Shown here: piece after piece, positions 17,981 through 26,167 of the stretch
How positions within the stretch are numbered: position 1 is the first letter of the stretch
Layout: every line of letters starts with the position of its first letter
Assembly: GCF_009720525.1 (NCBI RefSeq)
Contig: NZ_CP043930.1
Location: 6,026,001-6,090,000 of the forward strand
Direction: 5' to 3'
DNA from: Gimesia benthica
GTDB taxonomy: Bacteria; Planctomycetota; Planctomycetia; Planctomycetales; Planctomycetaceae
Length of the DNA: 64,000 bases
The notes under the pieces: generated by a model
The model's input: only the letters and a program-made list of their open reading frames with translations
What the model was told of the DNA's origin: nothing
Database searches by the model: none
Program-made: the position numbers and the translations under genes

Positions 17981-18976
17981 TTATTCCTCACGTGGGGGGC
18001 GTGTCATCAGGGTCTGGGTGGCATCTTCGGGTGACTTGCCTTCAAACAGCACCCGATAGATCTCGGTTGTGATGGGCATTTCCAGCCCTCTCTGTTCTGC
18101 CAGATTATAAACGCTGCGAGTCGTGTTGACACCCTCCGCGACTGCCTCCATGCTGTTGAGGATCTCTTGCAGCGTCTCGCCGCGGCCGAGCCGTTCTCCC
18201 AGACTCCGGTTGCGACCAAAGGGGCTCATGCAGGTTGTGATCAGGTCGCCAACACCAGCCAGACCTGAAAACGTGGACGGTTCGGCACCAAAAGAGGCTC
18301 CGAACAGAGTCATCTCCACCAGTCCGCGTGTCATGATGGCCGACTTGGCGTTGTCGCCATATTTGCCCCCATCGCAGATCCCGGCTGCAATCGCGATTAC
18401 ATTTTTGAGTGCCCCGGCCAGTTCGACACCAATGATGTCCAAATTCGTATAGACACGGAAACGGTCTGTGCTGAAGAGTTGCTGCGTCTCGCGAGCAAGA
18501 TCGAGCTCCCCGCTGGCAGCCACGACACTGGCCGGCAGACGGCGGGCGATTTCTTCCGCATGGCTGGGGCCTCCCAGTACCACGACAGGCCGCGGTCCCA
18601 GCACGTCAGTAATGATTTCGCTGGGACGATAAAAAGTCTCTATCTCAATCCCCTTGATCACACTGACGACCGGCGTTTCCCCTTTCAGGTGTGGCTTCAG
18701 TGTGGTCAGCGCCTGTCTGACAAATTCGGTGGGGATTGCAATGACCAGAAAATCGGCATCTTTCACCGCAGCATCGACGTCTGAGGTCACATGCACCGCG
18801 TCAGGCAGCTTGACTCCCGGCAGCAGTCTGCGATTTTCCCGATGGACGTTGATATCTTCAGCGACTTCCGGCTTACGGACCCACATGGAGACCGCTGTCT
18901 CCGGGCTTTCTGTGAGCAATGATGCACAGGCGGTCGCCATCCCGCCTCCACCCAGAATTGCCACTTTGGTTGTCAT
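17981..18976 (-). CDS. gpsA: NAD(P)H-dependent glycerol-3-phosphate dehydrogenase
   Basis: GpsA reduces dihydroxyacetone phosphate to sn-glycerol 3-phosphate for phospholipid synthesis in the cytoplasm. From the ATG at 18976 it has 331 residues, the family length. The N-terminal dinucleotide motif is ILGGGGMATACA, with Met-Ala in place of the more usual Trp-Gly. PVVSVIKGIE near residue 110, GGPSHAEEIARRLP near 145 and the catalytic-Lys segment ELAGALKNVIAIAAG near 190 follow. NAKSAIMTRGL and the substrate-binding GRNRSLGE complete the set. Upstream in-frame starts would add 6 or 20 residues not seen in the family. It lies 61 bp upstream of the PQQ-repeat gene on the same strand. Confidence 0.95.
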   Translation of the reverse strand: MTTKVAILGGGGMATACASLLTESPETAVSMWVRKPEVAEDINVHRENRRLLPGVKLPDAVHVTSDVDAAVKDADFLVIAIPTEFVRQALTTLKPHLKGETPVVSVIKGIEIETFYRPSEIITDVLGPRPVVVLGGPSHAEEIARRLPASVVAASGELDLARETQQLFSTDRFRVYTNLDIIGVELAGALKNVIAIAAGICDGGKYGDNAKSAIMTRGLVEMTLFGASFGAEPSTFSGLAGVGDLITTCMSPFGRNRSLGERLGRGETLQEILNSMEAVAEGVNTTRSVYNLAEQRGLEMPITTEIYRVLFEGKSPEDATQTLMTRPPREE

Positions 18977-19361
18977 AACTTGGTTGTCTTTCATTTGTGA
19001 GTGTGAAAAATCGGGAATCGGTTCTTCTGCAGGCAACGCCTCCTGTTGTCTGCTGCATGACAGGCAGAATACCTACGACCCGGATACCTGTAATATAACG
19101 AGAAATGCTGCATAAGCCAAAGAAGGCGGCAGAAACCGCCGATCCAGTTTATGACAGGAATATTTCGGGCCGAGATTGACTCCCCAGCATCCTGCATAAC
19201 TCGATTGTGCTGCATTTCTCCCACGATCCCTCTGATCGGAACAGCAGGCATCTTCCGCAGCAAGTCACAGAATTAACCGTTGCAGATCACAGTATTTCGC
19301 AGCTTACCGGGAAATCCATACTAGGTTTTACCTGGTAAGTTTTAAAATGAGGAGCAATCTT
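18977..19361. other. Intergenic region before the orphan 79-residue gene
   Basis: This 385-bp stretch lies between gpsA (minus) and the small gene at 19362. It contains a loose inverted repeat (GAGAAATGC near 19100 and GCATTTCTC near 19212). No coding region and no clear promoter are seen. Confidence 0.4.
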
Positions 19362-19601
19362 ATGAACCAGGTTACCGAGCAACAGGCTGTCACTTTTCAG
19401 GATCGTCGTCAGAATCGTGGGGAACAGCGTCCCGATGGCGGCGTCGAACGTCGTCAGTTCAGCAATTCCTACAACTCTGAAAATGAAGACGTCAACGAAC
19501 TGGCTCAGGCTATCGACCAGTACAAACTGCGTCACCGTCGTCGGTTTATCACCTTCGAAGAGCTGCACTCCGTCGTGACCGGTCTGGGTTACCACAAGTA
19601 A
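19362..19601 (+). CDS. Small basic protein of unknown function
   Basis: This 79-residue soluble protein begins MNQVTEQQAVTFQDRRQNRG. The N-terminal half is polar, Arg/Gln-rich and probably disordered. The C-terminal half (DVNELAQAIDQYKLRHRRRFITFEELHSVV) looks like a helical domain. AGGAG lies 8 bases before the ATG at 19362, which decides the start over the ATG at 19347. There is no signal peptide. It stands alone, with 385 and 450 bp of noncoding DNA on each side. I do not recognise a family; nucleic acid or protein binding is possible. Confidence 0.75.
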   Translation: MNQVTEQQAVTFQDRRQNRGEQRPDGGVERRQFSNSYNSENEDVNELAQAIDQYKLRHRRRFITFEELHSVVTGLGYHK

Positions 19602-20051
19602 ACCTGGAAATCCCCGTTGCTCGGGGAATCGACTGGATCTGCTAAGTCGTCCCTGTCATTCGAACCGCCAGTCAGTATCCCACGCGATATCTGGCTGGCC
19701 GGTATGCGAAGCGCTTCCTTTTGGCTCGCTGTCTTCTCGCATGTTCTCCTCGCCGAAAACTGCGCCAAAACTGCTTAATTCCATGAGCCCCAGCAGTTTC
19801 CGCTGAAAACTGCCCTTTCTTGCATTCCAAAAAAGTCTCAAAATTTGAGGAAAAATTTATTTTTTTCCTCAAGTATGCTGCTGCGAGTCTGCAGATTGAT
19901 GTTGACCTGATTCGACGATTCTGGAAAACTCCCCCCACTGAACCACCCCCGAGTCATTAGAGCTGTGCAACACAGTGTGGCCGGCTCTCCCTTCAGAAAA
20001 AGAGCGTTTCTGCTCGAAACCTGATTTACCTTCATATTCACAGGTCGAACA
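19602..20051. other. Intergenic region with an AT-rich hairpin
   Basis: This 450-bp stretch holds a weak 6-bp stem at 19611-19627 just after the small gene and the long AT-rich hairpin at 19845-19872. Short open frames on the minus strand show no gene-like features. Confidence 0.5.
19845..19872. other. 11-bp AT-rich perfect hairpin
   Basis: TTGAGGAAAAA (19845-19855) pairs perfectly with TTTTTCCTCAA (19862-19872) across a 6-nt loop. There is no separate T tract beyond the stem, so a terminator role is only possible. It lies 180 bp upstream of the barrel-protein gene. Confidence 0.6.
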
Positions 20052-21230
20052 TTGAAAACTACTCTTCTTTGTCTAGCCATTGTTTTCACAGCGGGTCTGA
20101 ATGCTCAGGCCACTGAACTGACCACAATTTATAGACCAGCGTCGGATTTTGATGATGTGATTCGTGCGCAAAGTCCGACTCCCACCTACGAGGAATCGAT
20201 TCCTTACGGAACAACTCCGCCAGCAGGGGGAGGCTATCCACCAGCAGGGGGAGGTTATACCGTACCGGACGGACAACCCTTCGATCCGAATATGGGAGCC
20301 GGAAACCTCTACGGCGCACCGTCTCCCGGACCGGGATACGATCCGTTCCTGACACCTGGCGCTGGTGGCATTGTCGATCCCTATGCAGGTTCGCCCATGC
20401 CCGGTTATACGACTGGATTAAATGGTCCTCAGCCGTTTCGTTTTGGCTGGAGTTCCAGTTTAACCTTTGGTCTGATGCCCAAAGTTCGTACTTATGCACA
20501 GCCCGGCGGTGCAGATGGTGGTAATTTTGGTGTCTTCGAAACCGATGTCGACCTGAAATATTCAACTCCCCTGCGGAGTGGCTGGATCTTTTCTGCAGCT
20601 CCCGAATTTGATTATCGGGGCTGGAATGGTCCTCAGTTTATCTCACTGCCCGGTGCTGGCTATCGCTTTGGGAGTGACCTGGCATTATCGACGCCGGCCA
20701 ACGGCCTCTGGAGTGTTCAACTTGGTTTCACGCCCGCCCTGGCTTCCGACTTCGGCAAAAGCCTGAGCTCGCATGCCTGGCAGTTTGATGCTCGTGTCGT
20801 GCTGTTCTATCGTCCTTCTCAAACCTGGATGTTTGCCGTCGGTGCCGCTTACTGGGACCGGTTGGGTGATTACATTATTCCTTATGCTGGTGTTGTCTGG
20901 ACCCCGAATGATCTCTGGGAAATCCGGGCGATGTTCCCCAAATCACGCGTCAGTCGCTTCCTGGGTAACGTCGGCGATAAGAGCGTCTGGCTGTATGGTA
21001 CCTTCGAATACGATATCGAGTCCTTCGAAGTCGAACGAACCGGTATCGCCAACCGTGACCAGGTGGAATTCCAGGATTATGCTCTGATGCTCGGTTTGCG
21101 GGGCGAAGGCGCCTGTATGTCGATGTTCCTCGAGGCTGGTGGTGTATTCCGTCGTCGTGCTTACTTCGGTTCCGGTGGCGGATTTGATACCAAAGACGGC
21201 TTCATGGCCCGCTTCGGCTTCCAGTTCTAA
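20052..21230 (+). CDS. Predicted outer-membrane beta-barrel protein
   Basis: This 392-residue secreted protein has a signal peptide at residues 1-20 (MKTTLLCLAIVFTAGLNAQA). A Pro/Gly/Tyr-rich linker spans about residues 45-125, including two exact PPAGGGY units. A 260-residue region of alternating hydrophobic and aromatic strands follows (SSSLTFGLMPKV, SGWIFSAAPEFDYRGW, TWMFAVGAAYW, SVWLYGTFEYD). It ends in FGFQF, the C-terminal aromatic typical of barrels inserted in the outer membrane. The start is TTG at 20052, chosen because the signal peptide begins there and no ATG is available. It has its own terminator. It may belong to a planctomycete barrel family such as DUF6268, but I cannot confirm this. 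Confidence 0.75.
   Translation: MKTTLLCLAIVFTAGLNAQATELTTIYRPASDFDDVIRAQSPTPTYEESIPYGTTPPAGGGYPPAGGGYTVPDGQPFDPNMGAGNLYGAPSPGPGYDPFLTPGAGGIVDPYAGSPMPGYTTGLNGPQPFRFGWSSSLTFGLMPKVRTYAQPGGADGGNFGVFETDVDLKYSTPLRSGWIFSAAPEFDYRGWNGPQFISLPGAGYRFGSDLALSTPANGLWSVQLGFTPALASDFGKSLSSHAWQFDARVVLFYRPSQTWMFAVGAAYWDRLGDYIIPYAGVVWTPNDLWEIRAMFPKSRVSRFLGNVGDKSVWLYGTFEYDIESFEVERTGIANRDQVEFQDYALMLGLRGEGACMSMFLEAGGVFRRRAYFGSGGGFDTKDGFMARFGFQF
20217..20258 (+). repeat. Two tandem 21-bp units in the barrel gene linker
   Basis: Two 21-bp copies, each coding for PPAGGGY, differ at only two bases. The period is a multiple of three, so unit gain or loss keeps the frame. Confidence 0.8.
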
Positions 21231-21285
21231 ATCAGATCTGTGCTTCAGCGAACAACAGGCTGTGATGGAATTAAAATGAAACACG

Positions 21286-21320
21286 GAGCGGTTTGGCTGA
21301 TGTCTTTCCGCTCTTTTTTT
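21286..21320 (+). terminator. Terminator after the barrel gene
   Basis: GAGCGG (21286-21291) pairs with CCGCTC (21308-21313) and is followed by seven T. It lies between the barrel gene and the glmU-like gene. Confidence 0.7.
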
Positions 21321-21339
21321 ATAGATAAAGGAATTTGAA

Positions 21340-22083
21340 GTGAGCGCTCCTGCTGCAGTGATCCTCGCCGCTGGTAAAAGTACCCGGATGAAATCTGAAC
21401 TTCCCAAGGTCCTGCACCCGATTCTGGGGCGTCCCATGATTGATTATGTGCTGGACGCCGCCCGCGCTGCCGGCTGCGAAAAAATTGTGGTCATCGTGGG
21501 GCATAAAGCGGAAGAGGTCAAAACAGCGTTGTCCCACCATCCGGATGTGGAGTTTGCTCTGCAGGCAGAACAGAAGGGGACGGGACATGCCGTAATGATG
21601 AGTGCCGATAATCTGGCCGAACATGACGGACCGGTACTCGTACTCGCGGGAGATACACCACTGTTGAAAGGGAGTTCACTCTCGCGTCTGCTGGAAGTTC
21701 AGCAACAGCAGAATGCTGCCTGCGTAGTAGGGACCGCGATCACCGAAGCCAACGAAGGTCTCGGACGCATCGTGCGCGACACGAACGGCAGTTTCCTGCG
21801 GATCGTGGAACAGAAAGATGCGACCCCGGAAGAAGCTGCGATTCTTGAAATCAACACGGGCTGTTTTGCATTCGATGGCAGACAGTTATTCAAAGCTCTG
21901 AATCAGGTCAGACCCAATAACAATCAGGCCGAATACTATCTGACCGACTGTGCAGAAATTCTACTCAAAGACGGGGAAACGGTCCTGGCAGAAACCGCAT
22001 TCACTATCCAGGAAGCGCTGGGCGTCAATACCCAGGAACAGCTGGCTGAGGTCGCAGACATTCTGCAACAGGAAACGGCGTAA
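21340..22083 (+). CDS. GlmU-like N-acetylglucosamine-1-phosphate uridylyltransferase, single domain
   Basis: This nucleotidyltransferase has 247 residues. It has the GlmU N-terminal signature LAAGKSTRMKSELPKVLHP, the UTP-binding QKGTGHAV near residue 80, the metal Asp in AGDTPLL near 105, and INTGCFAFDG near 170. It should make UDP-GlcNAc from GlcNAc-1-P for peptidoglycan-type or LPS precursors. The left-handed beta-helix acetyltransferase domain of normal GlmU (about 450 residues) is absent, and the stop is not followed by such a frame. GTG is the start, with AAAGGA 8 bases upstream. It is followed by prs after 218 bp, the same order as in Bacillus. Another sugar-1-P substrate is possible. 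Confidence 0.88.
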   Translation: MSAPAAVILAAGKSTRMKSELPKVLHPILGRPMIDYVLDAARAAGCEKIVVIVGHKAEEVKTALSHHPDVEFALQAEQKGTGHAVMMSADNLAEHDGPVLVLAGDTPLLKGSSLSRLLEVQQQQNAACVVGTAITEANEGLGRIVRDTNGSFLRIVEQKDATPEEAAILEINTGCFAFDGRQLFKALNQVRPNNNQAEYYLTDCAEILLKDGETVLAETAFTIQEALGVNTQEQLAEVADILQQETA

Positions 22084-22301
22084 TAATCGCTCCGGTTTCC
22101 ATGGAATCCTCAGCCGTTAATGCCAGTAAAAAATGTGCAAAGCAAGGCATTTGGGTAGTTTCGCATGAAATCGAAAGCTCATGCTTGACATCTTTCTCTG
22201 GATAAGCGTGAATAGAGAAACGGACCGGGCAGAACTGTCTGGCTCTCGCAGATCTGAATCCCGCTACCCCAGGTATTGCACTACTGCAGGCTTTTTTTTC
22301 A

Positions 22302-23249
22302 ATGTATGACCACCTCACACTTCTCAGTGGACGAGCTCATCCCAAACTGGCCGGAGAAATTGCAGAATATCTCGGCATTCGACTGGCCTCAGTCGAATTA
22401 TCGAATTTTCCGGATGGGGAAATCAGCCTGAAACTCAATCAGAACGTGCGGGGACGCGATGTTTTTATCGTGCAGCCCACTTCACCGCCGGTCAATGATA
22501 ACCTGATGGAACTGTTGATCCTGATGGATGCCTGTCGACGTGCGAGTGCCGAACGGATCACCGCCGTCATTCCCTATTTTGGCTATGCCCGCCAGGACCG
22601 GAAAGACTCGGGACGGGTTCCGATTACCTCCAAACTGGTCGCCAACCTCATCAACGAAGCAGGCGCGGATCGCGTCCTGGCGATGGACCTGCATGCAGCT
22701 CAGATTCAGGGTTTCTTTGATACCCCCGTGGATCACCTGTATGCAGCGCCGATTCTCGACCGCTATTTCCGCAGCCTGAATATTCCCGATAAGGATCTGG
22801 TGGTCGTCAGCCCCGATGAAGGCAGCATCAAGCGGACGCTGCAGCACAATAATAATATCGGGGGCACGCTGGCGATTGTGGATAAACGCCGCAAGAACGC
22901 CCTGGAAACACAGCAGGCCAATATTATCGGCGGTCCGATCGAAGGCAAAATCGCCCTGCTGTTTGACGACATGATCTCCACGGCCGGTTCGATTGTGGGA
23001 GCCGTGAATGTGGTTAAAGAGCATGGTGCCAAAGAAATTTATGTTGGTGCTTCCCATGCTGTCTTTTGTGGACCGGCAATCAAGTCTCTCAGCGAAGCTC
23101 CCATCAAAGAGATTGTGGTGACCAACAGTCTGCCGATTCCCGATCAGGACAAGCTTTCGAATTTACGTACGATTTCGATTGCACCCCTGCTGGGAGAAGC
23201 CATTCGCCGAATACATCGCAATGAATCGGTCAGCCACCTGTTCGACTGA
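22302..23249 (+). CDS. prs: Ribose-phosphate pyrophosphokinase
   Basis: PRPP synthase makes phosphoribosyl pyrophosphate from ribose-5-P and ATP for nucleotide, His and Trp synthesis. It has 315 residues, normal for class I. Motifs present are SNFPDGEISLKLNQNVRG near residue 30, PYFGYARQDRK near 90, the divalent metal motif DLHAAQIQGFFD near 130, the flexible loop near 190-205, and the PRPP-binding loop LLFDDMISTAGSI near 220. The ATG at 22302 gives the normal N-terminus. It lies downstream of the glmU-like gene. Confidence 0.98.
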   Translation: MYDHLTLLSGRAHPKLAGEIAEYLGIRLASVELSNFPDGEISLKLNQNVRGRDVFIVQPTSPPVNDNLMELLILMDACRRASAERITAVIPYFGYARQDRKDSGRVPITSKLVANLINEAGADRVLAMDLHAAQIQGFFDTPVDHLYAAPILDRYFRSLNIPDKDLVVVSPDEGSIKRTLQHNNNIGGTLAIVDKRRKNALETQQANIIGGPIEGKIALLFDDMISTAGSIVGAVNVVKEHGAKEIYVGASHAVFCGPAIKSLSEAPIKEIVVTNSLPIPDQDKLSNLRTISIAPLLGEAIRRIHRNESVSHLFD

Positions 23250-23294
23250 GAGACGTCTGGGAGTCACAGTGTCTGAGCGGAATAAGAGGTTCTG

Positions 23295-23795
23295 ATGGCG
23301 CTTCACGAACAGGACCGCGAAGATCTGATGCGGGAAGCGATCGCCCTTTTTCCCCGGGCAGAATTCCAGGTACCTCGGGAATCAGAACCCGTTTTCTGGG
23401 GACAGAAACGCAGTGGGCAGTTTTCGTTTTACTTAGGCGGCGATCCGGTTTACCAGTTCGATGAAGAGGGACATCTGAGGCGCGCCTATCTCGACGGCCA
23501 CCTCTATCGGACCCAGGGGAACACACTGGCCCGCTTGACTAAGGTGAGAACGGCTGACTCTTCCACACTTGAGCGTTATGATCTGACGCAGGCGGAACTC
23601 GAGGATGTACTTGATAGAATGGCGGACCGTTTTACCAGGCTGCAGACAGAGCTTGAAGCCCCGGACCGGTTTCAGTTAACCGAGTACCTGACGGATTCAA
23701 CAGAAGAGGAACTGCGCGAGCAGATTCAGGCACAGATCGCCCTCGTGTTGCAGGGAGCGACTCAACTGGCCCCCCGTATTCGCGGTAAACGTTGA
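23295..23795 (+). CDS. Conserved-looking soluble protein of unknown function
   Basis: This 166-residue protein has no signal peptide or membrane segment. The first half (FWGQKRSGQFSFYLGGDPVYQFDEEG, split here: FWGQKRSGQF then YQFDEEGHLRRAYLDG) looks like a small beta-rich unit. The C-terminal half is helical and acidic (LTQAELEDVLDRMADRF). AGAGG precedes the ATG by 6 bases. It follows prs by 45 bp and precedes the SDR gene by 39 bp, so the three may be co-transcribed. I do not recognise the family. Confidence 0.8.
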   Translation: MALHEQDREDLMREAIALFPRAEFQVPRESEPVFWGQKRSGQFSFYLGGDPVYQFDEEGHLRRAYLDGHLYRTQGNTLARLTKVRTADSSTLERYDLTQAELEDVLDRMADRFTRLQTELEAPDRFQLTEYLTDSTEEELREQIQAQIALVLQGATQLAPRIRGKR

Positions 23796-23834
23796 AGCAG
23801 GGCACACATAAAATTTCAGAGAAAACAGGTTCCG

Positions 23835-24749
23835 ATGCAAAAACTGATCATTGGTTGTGGATATGTAGGACGGGAAGTGGCTCGTCGATGGCTGGAGGCG
23901 GGGCACGATGTGGCTGCACTCACGCGCTCGGAAGCCAACGCACAGCAGTTTTCCGATCTGGGAATTCAGCCCGTCCTGGGAGAGATCACAAATCCGGAAA
24001 CGCTGCAGGGCCTCCCCGAGTCGGAAACCGTGTTGTATGCGGTGGGCTTTGATCGATCTGCGAGCCAGTCTCGACGCGAAGTTTACGTCGAAGGTCTCGC
24101 GCATGCCCTGTCAGTAATTAAAGAGCGTACACAGCAGATCATTTATCTCTCCAGTACCAGTGTCTATGGTCAGACGGCGGGGGAGTGGGTCGACGAGACC
24201 TCGGCATGCGAACCGGAGCGGGAGAACGGGCAGATCTGTCTGGAGGCAGAACAGTTGTTCGCCCAGCAGAAACTGCTCGGAGAAGCAGTTGTCGAGGGAA
24301 ACGCACGGGCTGTAATTCTCAGACTGGCAGGGATTTATGGTCCCGGGAGACTGCTGGCCCGGATGGAACAGATCAAAGCGGGAGAACCACTGGCGGGTAG
24401 ACCTGATGCCTGGCTGAATCTGATTCATCTGGATGACATCGTTCAGACAATCCTCCGCTGTGATGGAGACTTGCAGCTCGCTTCCCATTATCTGGTGAGT
24501 GACAGTCGTCCCGTAACGCGTCAGGAATATTACGAAACCCTGGCTCAACTGCTCGAAGCACCTCAGCCCCGGTTTGCGACGGGAGAAGCGGCGGATGTGA
24601 AGTCAAAATCGACCCGCCCTAATAGCACTGAACGTGCTGCTGGTGTTAATAAACGATGTAATAACAAAAGGTTACGTGAAGAGCTGGGAGTGCAGTTACA
24701 GTATCCCAGTATCTGGGAAGGGCTCTCTCAGGCGATTAAAAATACCTGA
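23835..24749 (+). CDS. NAD(P)-binding SDR-family protein (epimerase/reductase type)
   Basis: This 304-residue Rossmann protein is related to YeeZ-type extended or atypical SDRs. The nucleotide-binding motif IIGCGYVGREVARRW is at the very N-terminus. IIYLSSTSVYGQTAG near residue 100 corresponds to the catalytic Ser/Thr strand with the SxxVYG motif. RLAGIYGPGR near 160 and LIHLDDIVQTI near 195 are standard for NAD-dependent epimerase relatives. A classical YxxxK is not evident, since VYG is followed by QTAGEW. The substrate is unknown. The Asn/Lys/Arg-rich stretch near residue 260 is unusual. Confidence 0.82.
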   Translation: MQKLIIGCGYVGREVARRWLEAGHDVAALTRSEANAQQFSDLGIQPVLGEITNPETLQGLPESETVLYAVGFDRSASQSRREVYVEGLAHALSVIKERTQQIIYLSSTSVYGQTAGEWVDETSACEPERENGQICLEAEQLFAQQKLLGEAVVEGNARAVILRLAGIYGPGRLLARMEQIKAGEPLAGRPDAWLNLIHLDDIVQTILRCDGDLQLASHYLVSDSRPVTRQEYYETLAQLLEAPQPRFATGEAADVKSKSTRPNSTERAAGVNKRCNNKRLREELGVQLQYPSIWEGLSQAIKNT

Positions 24750-24880
24750 GACCGATCAGGATCACAGGTCCCTCACTTTAGCTTTGGCGAGCGAACGTGT
24801 ATGCTGTGTGGGTGTAGACGGTCTGTCGCAGATCCTGATCCGTCCGTATCAGAAGCCTTTCCTAGTTCATAGTTTATCGC

Positions 24881-26167
24881 ATGTCCGACACTTACCAGGT
24901 TCAACCAGTTTCCGGTCCGCTCAACGGGGCTGTCAGACCACCCGGTTCCAAGAGCATCACTAATCGCGCGTTAATTGTCGCTGCCTTGGCAGAGGGGCAG
25001 ACTGAACTGACCGGCGTCCTGGACAGTCGTGATACCCAGGTGATGATCGAAAGCCTGAACCGACTGGGAATTAACGTCGATCACGATCCGGAAAATTGCA
25101 CAGTCGTCGTTCAAGGCTGCGGGGGCCAGATCCCCGCCAGCGAAGCGTCACTCTGGCTGGAAAACAGTGGCACCAGTATCCGTTTTCTGACCGCGCTCTG
25201 CTCGGTAGGGCAGGGGGAATTTCAGCTGGACGGTAACGCACGTATGCGGCAGCGACCGATTCAGGATCTGATTGACGCCCTTGCACAGCTGGGAGTCGAT
25301 GTTTCCTGTGAATCCGGCACTGGTTGTCCGCCAGTCCGGGTAAAAGCCCGAGGATTGTTGGGTGGAGAAACGGCGATTGCCGGTAATGTCTCCAGTCAGT
25401 ATCTGAGTGCCCTGCTGATGGTGGCGCCAGCTGCACTGGGACCCACAACAATTACCATTCAGGGCGAGATGGTTTCGAGGCCCTATCTGGACATCACCCT
25501 TGGTGTGATGGCGCAATTCGGTGTGACCATAGATCGAGTGCAGAATGATGTCTGGAGAATCCTGCCGCAAACTTATCAGCGACCCGGCGCCTATGATATT
25601 GAGCCGGATGCTTCCGCCGCGAGCTACTTTTTTGCAGCAGCTGCGATCACAGGCGGTTCGGTCACCGTGGACGGACTCAACCAGGATGCCTTGCAGGGAG
25701 ATATTAACTTCATCCGCGTTCTGGAAGACATGGGCTGTGACATCAAGCGGGACCGTAACAGCATTACGGTACACGGGAAACCCTTAAAGGGCATTGATGT
25801 TGATATGAATGAAATCAGCGATACCGCCCAGACGCTGGCAGCAGTAGCTCTGTTTGCTGAGGGACCAACGTGTATCCGCAACGTTGCTCATATCCGACAT
25901 AAGGAAACAGACCGTCTGTCTGCCATCGCGACCGAACTGAAACGCATGGGGATTCAAGTCGAAGAAACGGATGACTCCGTGACAATTCATCCCGGAGAAA
26001 TTCAGCCGGCGGTGATTGAGACCTACGACGACCATCGGATGGCGATGAGCTTTGCCCTGGTGGGGTTGAAGGTGCCCGGTATTCAGATTGCAGATCCCGG
26101 CTGTACTGCGAAAACATATCCCCGGTTTTTTGACGACCTGGAATGGTTGTGTGGTCAGACGTCGTGA
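24881..26167 (+). CDS. aroA: 3-phosphoshikimate 1-carboxyvinyltransferase (EPSP synthase)
   Basis: AroA condenses shikimate-3-phosphate with PEP to EPSP in the chorismate pathway. It has 428 residues. Motifs seen are [17 protein letters not shown] near residue 20 (with the catalytic Lys), [16 protein letters not shown] near 95, [10 protein letters not shown] near 120, and [15 protein letters not shown] near 340. [12 protein letters not shown] near 380 and the final FFDDLEWL complete the family pattern. The stop codon overlaps the next gene's ATG (TGATG), indicating translational coupling with rsmB. Confidence 0.98.
   Translation: MSDTYQVQPVSGPLNGAVRPPGSKSITNRALIVAALAEGQTELTGVLDSRDTQVMIESLNRLGINVDHDPENCTVVVQGCGGQIPASEASLWLENSGTSIRFLTALCSVGQGEFQLDGNARMRQRPIQDLIDALAQLGVDVSCESGTGCPPVRVKARGLLGGETAIAGNVSSQYLSALLMVAPAALGPTTITIQGEMVSRPYLDITLGVMAQFGVTIDRVQNDVWRILPQTYQRPGAYDIEPDASAASYFFAAAAITGGSVTVDGLNQDALQGDINFIRVLEDMGCDIKRDRNSITVHGKPLKGIDVDMNEISDTAQTLAAVALFAEGPTCIRNVAHIRHKETDRLSAIATELKRMGIQVEETDDSVTIHPGEIQPAVIETYDDHRMAMSFALVGLKVPGIQIADPGCTAKTYPRFFDDLEWLCGQTS

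Noticed and set aside
19672-20089. Minus-strand open frames upstream of the barrel gene
   Set aside because: They lack start context and overlap each other and the AT-rich hairpin.
22185-22214. TTGACA box upstream of prs
   Set aside because: No acceptable -10 box lies at 16-18 bases, so I do not call a promoter.
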